Below are positions 35,115 to 44,040 of a stretch of 64,000 nucleotides of DNA, piece after piece. Source of the DNA: Actinomycetota bacterium. GTDB taxonomy: Bacteria; Actinomycetota; Actinomycetes; S36-B12; CAIYMF01. Below the pieces are notes generated by a model. The model had not been told where the DNA came from. It worked only from the letters and a program-made list of their open reading frames with translations, and did not search any database. Position numbers and translations under genes: made by a program. The stretch lies in assembly GCA_020161245.1 (NCBI GenBank), contig JAIUOK010000001.1, positions 62,001 to 126,000 of the forward strand, in the 5' to 3' direction. Each line of letters opens with the position of its first letter. Within the stretch, counting starts at the first letter, position 1.

Positions 35115-35714
35115 ATGGGACTGTTCGACTCGCTGCTCGGCCGGAGCAAGCCGGTGCGCCCCGACCTCGACAACCTCTTCGGGCTGCCGTCGGCGGCCAT
35201 CACGCTCGAGGCGTCGCTGGGGCTGCACCCGACCGGCACCGGCTCGGTCGCGTTCCGCGCGCCGGAGGGCCGCGCGTTCGCCGACGTGCAGTCCGACGTG
35301 CAGCAGCTGCTCGACGCCGGCGGAGGCCCGGCCGTCGAGGCCGTGGGCGACGAGTACGGCTACACCTGGCTCGTCGTGCGCACCGACCCGCCGGACGTCT
35401 CGTCGCTCGTGACCGACCTCCACGCCGTCAACACCTCGCTGCAGGACAGCGGGTTCGGGCCCACGCTGCTGTGCTCGCTGGTGTCGTTCCACGACGACTC
35501 AGGGCGCAGGGTCGGGCTGGTCTACCTCTACAAGCAGGGCACGTTCTACCCGTTCGTCCCGAGCACCGCGCCCGGGGCGACCATCACGGGCGAGGCGCCG
35601 CTGCGCCGCGACAACCTGCTCGAGATCCAGCTGCGCGACCTGCTGGCCGACGACCTCCGCATGGAGAAGGACACCGCCCGCTGGTTCGCCGTCTGGGGAG
35701 CGCCCGGCCTCTAG
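35115..35714 (+). CDS. pspAB: PspA-associated protein PspAB
   Basis: The 199-residue soluble protein begins M-G-L-F-D-S-L-L-G-R-S-K. It contains F-G-L-P-S-A-A-I-T-L-E near residue 20 and D-D-L-R-M-E-K-D-T-A-R-W-F-A-V-W-G at the C-terminus, the features of actinobacterial PspAB. Its role beside PspA and HtpX is not established. It ends in the family A palindrome, which supplies its TAG stop. GAGGCT lies seven bases before the ATG. Confidence 0.9.
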   Translation: MGLFDSLLGRSKPVRPDLDNLFGLPSAAITLEASLGLHPTGTGSVAFRAPEGRAFADVQSDVQQLLDAGGGPAVEAVGDEYGYTWLVVRTDPPDVSSLVTDLHAVNTSLQDSGFGPTLLCSLVSFHDDSGRRVGLVYLYKQGTFYPFVPSTAPGATITGEAPLRRDNLLEIQLRDLLADDLRMEKDTARWFAVWGAPGL

Positions 35715-35790
35715 CGCCGCACGTAACAGCCCGAAGCGGGCAAGAACCTCTCGGTTCTTGCCCGCTTCGACCTGTGACACGCGTCCGGTC
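35711..35790. repeat. Palindromic intergenic element, family A copy 2 (probable bidirectional terminator)
   Basis: Arms CGAAGCGGGCAAGAACC (35732-35748) and its complement (35753-35769) form a 17-bp stem with loop TCTC. An imperfect outer stem GTAACAG/CTGTGAC surrounds it. Flanks match copy 1 at 780-863. As there, it spans the stop codons of two convergent genes (pspAB TAG, nadA TGA). Confidence 0.75.
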
Positions 35791-36994
35791 AGTCCTGCTT
35801 GTCGGGCGGGGTGGCGCCGACGCCGGGCAGGGCGAGCATCCGGTCGAGCGCGACGCGCGCCCAGTGGGCGACGTCGGGGTCGACCTCGATGCGGTTGACC
35901 ACGTTGCCCTCGACGAGGTTCTCCAGCGCCCACACCAGGTGCGGCAGGTCGATGCGGTTCATCGTCGAGCAGAAGCAGACGGTGCGGTCGAGGAACACGA
36001 TCTGCTTGTCGGGGTGGCGCAGCGCGAGACGCTTCACCAGGTTGAGCTCGGTGCCGATCGCCCAGGCCGAGCCGGCGGGCGCCGCGTCGATGGTCTGGAT
36101 GATGAACTCGGTGGAGCCCACGAGGTCGGCGGCCTTGACGACATCGTGCTGGCACTCGGGGTGCACCAGGACGTTGACGCCGGGGATGCGCTCGCGGACG
36201 TCGACGACCGAGTCGAGGTTGAAGCGGCCGTGCACCGAGCAGTGGCCCTTCCAGAGGATCATCTTGGCGTCGCGCAGCTGCTCGGCGGTGAGCCCGCCGC
36301 CCGGCCTGTGGGGGTCGTAGACGACGCAGTCGTCGAGCGAGAGGCCCAGCTCGAGCACCGCGGTGTTGCGGCCCAGGTGCTGGTCGGGCAGGAAGAAGAC
36401 CTTCTCGCCCTGCTCGAAGGCCCACTCGAGGGCCCGCTTGGCGTTGGATGACGTGCAGACCGCGCCCCGGTTGCGGCCGGTGAAGGCCTTGATGGCCGCG
36501 GTGGAGTTCATGTACGTGATCGGGATCGTGACGTCGGTGATGCCGGCGTCGGCCAGCACGTCCCACGCGTCCTCGACCTGGCCGATCGCGGCCATGTCGG
36601 CCATCGAGCAGCCGGCGGCGAGGTCGGGGAGGACGACCGCCTGGTCGGGTCCGGTGAGGATGTCGGCGCTCTCGGCCATGAAGTGGACGCCGCAGAACAC
36701 GACGTACTCGGCCTCGGGGCGGGCGGCAGCGTCGCGCGCCAGCTTGAAGGAGTCGCCGGTGACGTCGGCGAACTGGATGACCTCGTCGCGCTGGTAGTGG
36801 TGGCCCAGGACGAAGACGCGGTCGCCGAGCTTCTCCTTGGCCGCGCGGGCGCGCTCGACGAGGTGCGGGTCGCTGGGGGCGGGGAGGTCGCCGGGGCACT
36901 CGACCCCGCGCTCGGACTGCGGGTCGGCGTCGCGCCCGAGCAGAAGCAGTGCCAGCGGCGTCGGGGTCGGCTCGACGAAGCTCTCGGTGCTCAC
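35789..36994 (-). CDS. nadA: Quinolinate synthase
   Basis: The enzyme condenses iminoaspartate and dihydroxyacetone phosphate to quinolinate, the first committed step of NAD synthesis. The 401-residue protein has G-H-H-Y-Q-R-D-E-V, cluster cysteines in V-F-C-G-V-H-F-M, H-P-E-C-Q-H and T-V-C-F-C-S-T-M-N, and C-S-M-A-D-M and C-T-S-S-N-A-K. It is the longer actinobacterial form with about 45 extra N-terminal residues. nadB and nadC are absent from the window. GTG at 36994 follows GAGAGGA. Confidence 0.96.
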   Translation of the reverse strand: MSTESFVEPTPTPLALLLLGRDADPQSERGVECPGDLPAPSDPHLVERARAAKEKLGDRVFVLGHHYQRDEVIQFADVTGDSFKLARDAAARPEAEYVVFCGVHFMAESADILTGPDQAVVLPDLAAGCSMADMAAIGQVEDAWDVLADAGITDVTIPITYMNSTAAIKAFTGRNRGAVCTSSNAKRALEWAFEQGEKVFFLPDQHLGRNTAVLELGLSLDDCVVYDPHRPGGGLTAEQLRDAKMILWKGHCSVHGRFNLDSVVDVRERIPGVNVLVHPECQHDVVKAADLVGSTEFIIQTIDAAPAGSAWAIGTELNLVKRLALRHPDKQIVFLDRTVCFCSTMNRIDLPHLVWALENLVEGNVVNRIEVDPDVAHWARVALDRMLALPGVGATPPDKQD

Positions 36995-37096
36995 GGCCGC
37001 ATCCTCTCACCCGCGTCCCGGACGTCGGCAGGCGTCCGCATCAACGTCGTGCGGCCCGCGGGCCTTCCCGCCCCCCGAGGCGACGACGGCGCCGGA

Positions 37097-37102
37097 TAGC
37101 GT
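37097..37102 (+). promoter_or_regulatory. -10 box for the glycerate kinase gene (leaderless type)
   Basis: TAGCGT lies seven bases before the ATG at 37110. Confidence 0.45.
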
Positions 37103-37109
37103 CGTCCGC

Positions 37110-38255
37110 ATGCAGGTCCTCGTGGCGCCCGACAAGTTCGCCGGGACCCTCACCGCCGTGCAGGCGGCCGCGGCCATCGCCGAGGGGTGGCGCCGCACGT
37201 CGCCGGACGACGCCGTCGTCCTGCTGCCGCTCGCCGACGGCGGCCCCGGCTTCCTCGACGTCGTCGAGGCTGCGCTCGGCGGCCGCCGGGCGCCGGCCGT
37301 GGTCACCGGGCCCCTGCGCGAGCCCGTGGCGGCGGCGGTGCTGCTCGTCGACGGGACGGCGTACGTCGAGACCGCGCAGGCCTGCGGTCTGCACCTCATG
37401 CCGGAGCAGGCCCGCGACCCGCGCCGGACGACGTCGTACGGCGTCGGCGAGCTCATCGCCCTCGCCGTCGCCGAAGGGGCCACGACGGTCGTGCTCGGCC
37501 TCGGCGGCAGCGCGACGAGCGACGGGGGAGCGGGGCTGCTCGCTGCGCTCGGGGCCACGGCCGAGGGCCCGGAGGGCCTCGACGTCACGGCGCTGCTGTC
37601 GGAGGGCACGTCCGGGCTGCGCTCCGCCCACCGCGTCGACCTCGGGCCGGCCCGCCGGGCGGTCGAGGGCGTGCGGCTCGTGGCGGCCTCCGACGTCGAC
37701 AACCCGCTGCTCGGGCTGCGCGGGGCCGCCAACGGCTTCGCCCGGCAGAAGGGCGCCGACGACGCCGCCGTCATGGAGATCGAGGGCGCCCTCGAGCACC
37801 TCGTCGCGGTGCTCGGTCGGCGTCCGGACGGCAAGGACCCTGCCGTGGCTCTGGGCGCGGGAGCAGCCGGCGGCCTCGGGTACGCCCTGCTCCATCTCGG
37901 CGCCGAGCGGGTGCCCGGGATCGCCACGGTGCTCGAGACCGTCCGGTTCCCGGACCGCGTGCGCGAGGCCGATGTGGTCGTCACCGGCGAAGGGAGCTTC
38001 GACTGGCAGAGCCTGCGGGGGAAGGTCGTGTCGGGCGTGGCGGAGGCGGCGCTGGCCGAGGGGCGGGGCTGCGTGGTGCTGGCCGGCCGCGTGGAGGTCG
38101 GCCGCCGCGAGTACGCGGCCACCGGGGTGAGCGGCGCCTACGCCGTCGTCGACCACCTCGCCGAGCAGGGCCTGCCCCCCGAGGCGGCCCTCGACGACCC
38201 CGCCGCCCGCCTCGCCGACCTCGCCGAGCGGGCCGCCCGAACGTGGGGTGGGTGA
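37110..38255 (+). CDS. glxK: Glycerate kinase
   Basis: The 381-residue kinase phosphorylates glycerate. It begins with the family motif V-L-V-A-P-D-K-F-A-G-T-L-T-A, then has L-P-L-A-D-G-G-P-G, V-L-G-L-G-G-S-A-T-S-D-G-G-A-G near residue 130 and V-V-T-G-E-G-S-F-D near residue 293. The neighbouring erpA/HesB-type gene and this kinase are also neighbours in M. tuberculosis (Rv2204c-Rv2205c), which supports orthology. Expression is probably leaderless from the box at 37097. Confidence 0.93.
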   Translation: MQVLVAPDKFAGTLTAVQAAAAIAEGWRRTSPDDAVVLLPLADGGPGFLDVVEAALGGRRAPAVVTGPLREPVAAAVLLVDGTAYVETAQACGLHLMPEQARDPRRTTSYGVGELIALAVAEGATTVVLGLGGSATSDGGAGLLAALGATAEGPEGLDVTALLSEGTSGLRSAHRVDLGPARRAVEGVRLVAASDVDNPLLGLRGAANGFARQKGADDAAVMEIEGALEHLVAVLGRRPDGKDPAVALGAGAAGGLGYALLHLGAERVPGIATVLETVRFPDRVREADVVVTGEGSFDWQSLRGKVVSGVAEAALAEGRGCVVLAGRVEVGRREYAATGVSGAYAVVDHLAEQGLPPEAALDDPAARLADLAERAARTWGG

Positions 38256-38427
38256 GGGGCTCCTGGTCAGCAACCCGTCCGGTGGACGGGTCTGTGGGGG
38301 CACTGCGGGCTCCCGCATGGCATCCTGGTGAGGTCGGCCTTGCCTGCGGCGCGGGAATAGATCCCGTGCGGGGGCGGGTTGGCAGGTTCGACAGCCGATA
38401 CCGGTGCACCCCGTGGAGGACACCCGC

Positions 38428-38793
38428 ATGACCGCCGACGTCACCATCGAGACCACGCTGCCCGTCTCCGACGGGATCCTGCTGACCGAGGCCGCGTCCA
38501 GCAAGGTGGCCGCGCTGCTCTCGGCCGAGGGCCGCGAGGACCTCTCCCTGCGCGTGGCGGTGCAGCCCGGCGGCTGCTCGGGCCTGCGCTACCAGCTCTT
38601 CTTCGACGACCGCTCGCTCGACGGCGACGTCGTCAAGGAGTTCGGCACCGTCAAGGTCGTCACCGACCGCATGAGCGCCCCGTACCTGGCCGGCGCCACG
38701 GTCGACTTCGTCGACACCATCGAGAAGCAGGGCTTCACGATCGACAACCCGAACGCCACGGGCTCCTGCGCCTGCGGCGACTCGTTCAGCTGA
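38428..38793 (+). CDS. erpA: HesB/IscA/ErpA-type iron-sulfur assembly protein
   Basis: The 121-residue A-type carrier receives and delivers iron-sulfur clusters. The three cysteines are placed as expected: G-G-C-S-G-L near residue 51 and C-A-C-G near residue 114, within I-D-N-P-N-A-T-G-S-C-A-C-G-D-S-F. ATG at 38428 was chosen over GTG at 38404 because GGAGGA lies eight bases upstream. Likely users here are NadA, LipA and the Rieske protein. The 172 bases before it hold nothing recognised. Confidence 0.93.
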   Translation: MTADVTIETTLPVSDGILLTEAASSKVAALLSAEGREDLSLRVAVQPGGCSGLRYQLFFDDRSLDGDVVKEFGTVKVVTDRMSAPYLAGATVDFVDTIEKQGFTIDNPNATGSCACGDSFS

Positions 38794-38812
38794 TCGCCCG
38801 CACCCGGCATCA

Positions 38813-38846
38813 CGAGGGGCCGCACCCGTACGGGTGCGGCCCCTCG
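38813..38846. terminator. Bidirectional terminator hairpin
   Basis: A long GC-rich stem (CGAGGGGCCGCACCCG and complement) lies between convergent genes. It is close in sequence to the hairpin at 10032-10068. Confidence 0.8.
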
Positions 38847-38912
38847 CTGCGTGCGGACGCCGCCCGGCCCTCGGGACGGTGGCGCCGGGATGCCGTCCGC
38901 GACGTCGATCCG

Positions 38913-40442
38913 TCAGCCGCGCGCGACGGTGACGGCCTCGCCCGTCGCGGCGTCGATGAGCGCCCGGTCGCCGAGCGGGGCGCGCAGTGTCACGGTCGAC
39001 TTGTACTCCTGGGCGATCTCGATGCAGGCCTGGTCCGGGCCGAGGGTCGAGCGCCCGGACACCGAGACGGTGACGGCGGTGGCGGTCTCCTCGACGACCA
39101 CGGCCGAGTACTCCGAGCACACGCCGCCCCAGTAGACGAGCGTCACGTCGGCGCCGGACACGACGGCGCGGTCGACCGCCGGCTGCTCGGCACCGGGCTG
39201 CGCCGGACCGGACGGGACGGGCTCGGGCGACAGGCCCGGGTCGGTCGGCTCGACGCCGCCGCCGGAGCCCGGGTCGCCGGGGGACGAGCCGGCACCGGGC
39301 TCGTCGACGGGCGGGGGCTCCTCGCCCGTTCCCGGGTCGACGCTGCCGCCGCCCGTGCCGGTGCCCGGCTCCGGGTCGGCGAGGAAGGCGTCGTCGACGG
39401 CGACGGCCACGAGCGGGTCGTCCCAGCCCTCGACGGAGAACAGCCAGGCGGGCACGAGCATCGGCTCGTCGCCGTCGTAGGCCAGCGACAGCCCGAGGCG
39501 GGCACCGGTGATGGAGACGGGCTTCGGGTCGTACGGGCTCGCGCAGACGTCCGGCACCGCGGAGGCGTCGGGGCCGTCGCCGGGCGCCGGCTCCGGGCAG
39601 GCGATGAGCGGCATCGCCCGGGGCAGCGCGACCAGGGAGTCGTAGACGTCCTTCGCGCTGAGCAGCGGGTAGGTGTCGCCGGGCTCGGGCGCGCCCAGGA
39701 AGCCGAAGGCGCCGGTGACGCCGTCGGCGGCGACGTCGACGCTCGTGCGCAGGCCCGCGGTGGGCAGGCCGGCGACGTCCGGGTCGGCGACGACGGTCCG
39801 CCAGCCGATCCCGTTGTCGCCCAGGGCTCGCGGCTCGGCGTCGACCCCTGCGGCAGCCAGCACGGGGGCGGCTGCGGCGAGGGCGGCGGACGACGACGGC
39901 GGGGCCGGCGGCGCGGTGCCGGGGGTGGACGCCGACACGCACGCGACGCTGTCGTAGGCGGCCGCCCCGGCGTGGTCGACGTCGATCCCGTACGCCTGGC
40001 AGTCGCCCGTGGTGCGCGAGAACGACCATGCGCCGGCACCGTCCTTGCGGACCCGCAGCACCCCGTCGCCGTCGGTGACGACCCAGCCGTACTTGTGCGC
40101 GACGGGCTGGGCCGACAGGCCGAGGGCGGCCGACAGCCTCGCGACGTCGTCGAGGTCGCCTCCGCCGGCGAACCGGGCGACCGCGGCCGACGACGGCCCG
40201 GACGGCAGGTCGCCGTCGAGCTGGTAGGCCGACGTTCCGACGACCTTGCCCGTGCTCGCGTCGGCGTTGGCCGCGGGCGCCGAGCGGGCGCCGATGTGCA
40301 GGACAGGAGGGGAGCCGTCGCCCCCGGGACCGGCCACCTGCGTGCCGCAGGCGGCCAGGGCGAGCGCGGCGGCGACGCCGGTCGCGAGCAGGCCGGCGGT
40401 GCGCCGGGCGCGGGTCGAACCAGGGCTTCGGGTGGTGCTCAT
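38913..40442 (-). CDS. Lipoprotein of unknown function
   Basis: The 509-residue protein has a lipoprotein signal ending A-L-A-A-C near residue 32. An external domain (about 45-335) follows, with K-Y-G-W-V-V-T-D-G-D, paired cysteines and W-L-F-S-V-E-G-W. A Gly/Pro/Glu low-complexity stretch (about 345-410) separates it from a C-terminal domain with C-S-E-Y-S-A-V-V-V-E. The layout resembles other actinobacterial lipoproteins of unknown role. ATG at 40442 follows GGAGG. A CRP-like palindrome lies in the shared upstream region with the kinase gene. Confidence 0.8.
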   Translation of the reverse strand: MSTTRSPGSTRARRTAGLLATGVAAALALAACGTQVAGPGGDGSPPVLHIGARSAPAANADASTGKVVGTSAYQLDGDLPSGPSSAAVARFAGGGDLDDVARLSAALGLSAQPVAHKYGWVVTDGDGVLRVRKDGAGAWSFSRTTGDCQAYGIDVDHAGAAAYDSVACVSASTPGTAPPAPPSSSAALAAAAPVLAAAGVDAEPRALGDNGIGWRTVVADPDVAGLPTAGLRTSVDVAADGVTGAFGFLGAPEPGDTYPLLSAKDVYDSLVALPRAMPLIACPEPAPGDGPDASAVPDVCASPYDPKPVSITGARLGLSLAYDGDEPMLVPAWLFSVEGWDDPLVAVAVDDAFLADPEPGTGTGGGSVDPGTGEEPPPVDEPGAGSSPGDPGSGGGVEPTDPGLSPEPVPSGPAQPGAEQPAVDRAVVSGADVTLVYWGGVCSEYSAVVVEETATAVTVSVSGRSTLGPDQACIEIAQEYKSTVTLRAPLGDRALIDAATGEAVTVARG

Positions 40443-40506
40443 CGTGGCCTCCGCCAGGTCGGCGGCACCGGTCGCGTCCTCCGGTCCCGGATGGGTTCTC
40501 CAGACC

Positions 40507-40522
40507 TGTGACGGCGGTCACC
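40507..40522. promoter_or_regulatory. CRP/GlxR-like site between divergent genes
   Basis: TGTGACGGCGGTCACC matches TGTGA-N6-TCACA at nine of ten conserved bases. It lies 64 bases before the lipoprotein start and about 100 bases before the kinase start. This is motif evidence only. Confidence 0.4.
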
Positions 40523-40619
40523 GCTGCCCGGTTCCGTCCAGAGGCTAGGGTTCCGCGTGCGGACGACGCTCCTCGGGGGACCGCCGCGACCACGACCGAC
40601 CGAACGAGAGCGAGGGGCC

Positions 40620-41606
40620 GTGCGCGTCTGCGTGACGGGGTCGATCGCCACCGACCATCTCATGACCTTCCCGGGCCGGTTCGCCGACTCGTTCGTCGCC
40701 GAGAAGCTCGACAGCGTCTCGCTGTCGTTCCTCGTCGAGGACCTCGACATCCGCCGCGGCGGTGTCGGCCCCAACATCGCCTTCGGCATGGCGGTGCTCG
40801 GCCTGCGGCCGATCCTCGTGGGCGCCGCCGGGCCGGACTTCGCGGACTACCGCTCCTGGCTCGACCGCCACGGCGTCGACACCGCGAGCGTGCGCGTGTC
40901 CGACGTCCGCCACACGGCCCGGTTCGTCTGCACGACCGACGTCGACCAGTGCCAGATCGCGTCGTTCTACGCCGGCGCCATGAGCGAGGCCCGCGAGATC
41001 GAGCTCGGCCCGGTCGCCGAGCGCGTCGGGGGCCTCGACCTCGTCCTCGTGGGCGCCAACGACCCCGAGGCGATGGCCCGCCACACCGACGAGTGCCGGT
41101 TCCGCGGCATCCCGTTCGTGGCCGACCCCTCCCAGCAGCTGGCCTGGTCCGACGGCGACGCGATCAAGCAGCTGGTCGAGGGTGCGGCGTACCTGTTCAG
41201 CAACGAGTACGAGTCCGGCCTGATCGAGCACAAGACCGGCTGGACGTCGGACGAGGTGCTCTCCAAGGTCGGCGTCCGCGTGACCACGCTGGGCAAGAAG
41301 GGCGCCCGCGTCGAGCGCGCCGGCGAGGCCCCCATCGAGGTCGCGACGCCGCTCGAGGAGATCAAGGCCGATCCCACCGGTGTGGGCGACGCCTTCCGCG
41401 CGGGCTTCCTCTCCGGCCTGGCCTGGGGGCTCTCGCACGAGCGCTGCGCGCAGATCGGCTCCATGCTCGCCACCTACGTCATCGAGACGGTCGGCACGCA
41501 GGAGTACGACCTCGCGCAGCAGCACTTCCTCACCCGGTTCGAGGAGGCCTACGGCGCCGACGCGGCCGCCGAGGTCGCCGCGAACGTGCGCTGCCCGCGT
41601 CCCTGA
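40620..41606 (+). CDS. PfkB-family sugar/nucleoside kinase, probable adenosine kinase
   Basis: The 328-residue kinase has G-G-V-G-P-N-I-A-F-G near residue 46 and the anion-hole/catalytic motif D-P-T-G-V-G-D-A-F-R-A-G-F-L near residue 254. Its nearest known relative by motif and place is Rv2202c (AdoK), which phosphorylates adenosine and lies between ctaC and the HesB gene, as here. Sugar specificity cannot be excluded. GTG at 40620 follows GAGGGG; a longer frame to 40557 adds only non-conserved residues. Confidence 0.88.
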   Translation: MRVCVTGSIATDHLMTFPGRFADSFVAEKLDSVSLSFLVEDLDIRRGGVGPNIAFGMAVLGLRPILVGAAGPDFADYRSWLDRHGVDTASVRVSDVRHTARFVCTTDVDQCQIASFYAGAMSEAREIELGPVAERVGGLDLVLVGANDPEAMARHTDECRFRGIPFVADPSQQLAWSDGDAIKQLVEGAAYLFSNEYESGLIEHKTGWTSDEVLSKVGVRVTTLGKKGARVERAGEAPIEVATPLEEIKADPTGVGDAFRAGFLSGLAWGLSHERCAQIGSMLATYVIETVGTQEYDLAQQHFLTRFEEAYGADAAAEVAANVRCPRP

Positions 41607-41650
41607 CGGCCCAGCGCCGCAGGCGTCCGAGCAGCACGGGCAGGATCGAG

Positions 41651-42319
41651 ATGGCGCCGATCGAGCCGCCGCCGACCGGGTGGATGCTGCCCGACCCCTG
41701 GGACGCCGAGCCGGGCGAGGAGATCCTCGGCGTCGGCGCCGACCTGCAGCCGGGCACCCTGCTGCAGGCCTACCGCAGCGGGCTGTTCCCCATGAACCTC
41801 GAGCGCGGCGGTCCGCTCGGGTGGTGGTCGCCCGACCCGCGCGGCGTCCTCCCGCTCGACGCCCTGCGCATCACGAGGTCGCTGGCCAAGTCGCGCCGGC
41901 GGTTCACGATCACGGTCGACACCGACTTCGTCGGCGTCATGCGTGCCTGCGGCGATCCGTCGCGGCCGTCGGGCTGGATCGACGACGAGTTCGTCGAGGC
42001 CTACGCCGAGCTGCACCGGCTCGGCTGGGCGCACTCGGTCGAGACGCGCGACGCCGACGGGCGGCTCGTGGGCGGTCTCTACGGCGTCGAGGTCGGCGGG
42101 CTGTTCGCGGGCGAGTCGATGTTCAGCCACGAGCGCGACGCGTCGAAGGTCGCGCTGGTCGCACTCGTCGACGTCCTGGCGGCGGCTCCGGGTCCCGGGC
42201 GCCTGCTGGACGTCCAGTGGCGCACCGAGCACCTGGCGAGCCTGGGCGTCGTCGAGATGGCCCGGCGCGACTACCTCGTGGCCCTCGAGCGCGCCCTGAC
42301 GCTGCCGCCCGCGTTCTAG
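41651..42319 (+). CDS. aat: Leucyl/phenylalanyl-tRNA-protein transferase
   Basis: The 222-residue enzyme adds Leu or Phe to proteins with N-terminal Arg or Lys, marking them for ClpS/ClpAP-type proteolysis. Motifs: G-L-F-P-M near residue 47, W-W-S-P-D-P-R, G-G-L-Y-G-V-E-V-G-G-L-F-A-G-E-S-M-F and V-Q-W-R-T-E-H-L. The ATG follows AGGATCGAG. Its last four bases overlap the end of the convergent tusA gene. Confidence 0.95.
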   Translation: MAPIEPPPTGWMLPDPWDAEPGEEILGVGADLQPGTLLQAYRSGLFPMNLERGGPLGWWSPDPRGVLPLDALRITRSLAKSRRRFTITVDTDFVGVMRACGDPSRPSGWIDDEFVEAYAELHRLGWAHSVETRDADGRLVGGLYGVEVGGLFAGESMFSHERDASKVALVALVDVLAAAPGPGRLLDVQWRTEHLASLGVVEMARRDYLVALERALTLPPAF

Positions 42320-42594
42320 GAGCCCTCACCTTCGGCGGGCGGCGCCACGAGGAAGGCGTCACCCATGCCGTCGGGCGCCGGACCGGTCCACTCGAGGACA
42401 CGGCCGCGCAGCGAGCACCAGGCGGGCACGTCGGAGAGCGCCGCGGCGTCGTCGGTGAGCAGCAGCAGCCGTTGGCCGGGGTCGACGTTGGTGGCGCGGG
42501 CCAGCGAGATCACCGGCATGGGGCACCGCTTGCCCCGCTCGTCGAGGACACGGTCGTGGGGCGGGCGCACCACGACTCCGTCGGTGTCGGTCAC
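42316..42594 (-). CDS. tusA: TusA/SirA-family sulfur carrier protein
   Basis: The 92-residue protein contains the active cysteine motif L-D-E-R-G-K-R-C-P-M-P-V-I near residues 17-29, which carries a persulfide in TusA proteins, and a short alpha/beta fold. The GTG overlaps the cysteine desulfurase stop by four bases, so the donor and carrier are co-translated. Its acceptor is unknown; tRNA thiolation and molybdenum cofactor sulfuration are common for the family. Confidence 0.88.
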   Translation of the reverse strand: MTDTDGVVVRPPHDRVLDERGKRCPMPVISLARATNVDPGQRLLLLTDDAAALSDVPAWCSLRGRVLEWTGPAPDGMGDAFLVAPPAEGEGS

Positions 42595-43874
42595 AGGCCC
42601 TCCGCGCCCAGGGTGGCGCGCACGCGCGCCACGACGTCCGGCAGCACCGCCAGCAGGCGGTCGACGTCATCCTCGGCCACGCCGGACGGCAGCGACACCC
42701 GGAGGTTGCCCTGGGTCAGCGCGCCCATCGCGGCCAGCACGTGGCTGGGCTCGAGGGCGTCGGCCACGCAGGACGACCCGGACGACACGGCCAGGCCCGC
42801 GCGGTCGAGGCCGTCGAGCAGCGCCTCGCCGTCGACGTACAGGCAGGAGAACGTCACGACGTGGGGCAGCCGGTCGTCCGGATCGCCGAGCACGACGACG
42901 TCGGGGACGAGCTCGGGCACGCGGGCGCGGATCCGGTCGACGAGCGCGCGCAGGCGCGGCATCTCGCTGCGGCGCTCGGCCTCCGCCGCCTCCAGCGCGG
43001 CCGCCGCAGCCACCACGGACGGGACGTCGACGAAGCCGGGCACGCGGCCGCCCTCGCGCGGGTCGTCGGGGGAGGGGGAGCGCCAGCGCGCGCCGGTGCG
43101 CACGGCGAGGACGCCCACCCCGGCCGGGCCGCCCCACTTGTGGGCGCTCGCGGTGAGCACCGACCAGCCGGAGGGCACCTCGTCGTGGCCCACCGACTGC
43201 GCCGCGTCCACGAGCAGGGGGACTCCGTGGCGCCCGGCAGCCTCCGCAGCGGCGGCCACCGGCTGGCGGGTGCCGACCTCGTGGTTGGCGCTCTGCACCG
43301 CCGCGAGCGCAGCGCCCTCGGAGAGCAGGGCGTCGAAAGCGCCCACGTCGAGGCGCCCGAGCGGGTCGACCGGCGCGGTGACGAGGGCGCCGCCCGGCAC
43401 CGCCCGTCCGGCGTGCAGGACAGCCGAGTGCTCGACCGCCGAGGTCACGACGCGCGAGCCCGATCGCGCCCGCCCGGCCGCCAGCCCGAGCATGCCGAGG
43501 TGGACCGCCTGGGTGCCCGACGCCGTGAACGACACCTCGTCCGCGCGGGCGCCCAGGACGGCGGCCACGGACTCGCGGGCCGCGGCGAGCAGCAGGGAGG
43601 CGCGTCGGGCGTCGTGGTAGCGGCGCGAGGGGTCGGCCCAGCCCTGGTCGAGGGCAGCCAGCAGGGCCTGGCGGGCGGCCGGCCGCAGCGGCTCGGACGA
43701 AGCCGCGTCGAGGTAGCCCGCGGGGGGCCGCGAGGCGGTGGTCGCAGGCCCCGCCGGGGGGCCGTCGGCGGCTCCCGGAGCGCCGCCGCGGAGGTTAGGC
43801 GACCCTGACCCCGCACCGGCTCCCACCTGCGACGACGGGCCGCCGGGCACCGGCTGGTCGGCCTCTCCGGACAT
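42591..43874 (-). CDS. Cysteine desulfurase (class V aminotransferase)
   Basis: This PLP enzyme of 427 residues has a disordered Gly/Ala/Pro-rich N-terminus of about 48 residues, then Y-L-D-A-A-S-S-E-P-L. It has S-A-V-E-H-S-A-V-L, L-L-V-D-A-A-Q-S-V-G-H and the PLP lysine in S-A-H-K-W-G-G-P. The sulfur-accepting Cys is in S-S-G-S-S-C-V-A-D. It most resembles NifS/IscS-like group I enzymes. ATG at 43874 is used, but the true start may lie nearer residue 50. It is coupled to tusA and divergent from ctaC. Confidence 0.9.
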   Translation of the reverse strand: MSGEADQPVPGGPSSQVGAGAGSGSPNLRGGAPGAADGPPAGPATTASRPPAGYLDAASSEPLRPAARQALLAALDQGWADPSRRYHDARRASLLLAAARESVAAVLGARADEVSFTASGTQAVHLGMLGLAAGRARSGSRVVTSAVEHSAVLHAGRAVPGGALVTAPVDPLGRLDVGAFDALLSEGAALAAVQSANHEVGTRQPVAAAAEAAGRHGVPLLVDAAQSVGHDEVPSGWSVLTASAHKWGGPAGVGVLAVRTGARWRSPSPDDPREGGRVPGFVDVPSVVAAAAALEAAEAERRSEMPRLRALVDRIRARVPELVPDVVVLGDPDDRLPHVVTFSCLYVDGEALLDGLDRAGLAVSSGSSCVADALEPSHVLAAMGALTQGNLRVSLPSGVAEDDVDRLLAVLPDVVARVRATLGAEGL

Positions 43875-44040
43875 CTGCGCCACACCCCGACCGTAATGCC
43901 CACCCCGACAGGTCGGGCGGCCCCTGCTGCGCTACTCTCACCCGGTACGACCGACTCGCCCCGAGGTCGGGCACCGGACCGCCCTAGCAGGCGGCCCGTG
44001 CTTGTTCTGGGGGCGCCGACCTCTCCAGGGAAGGCGATCC

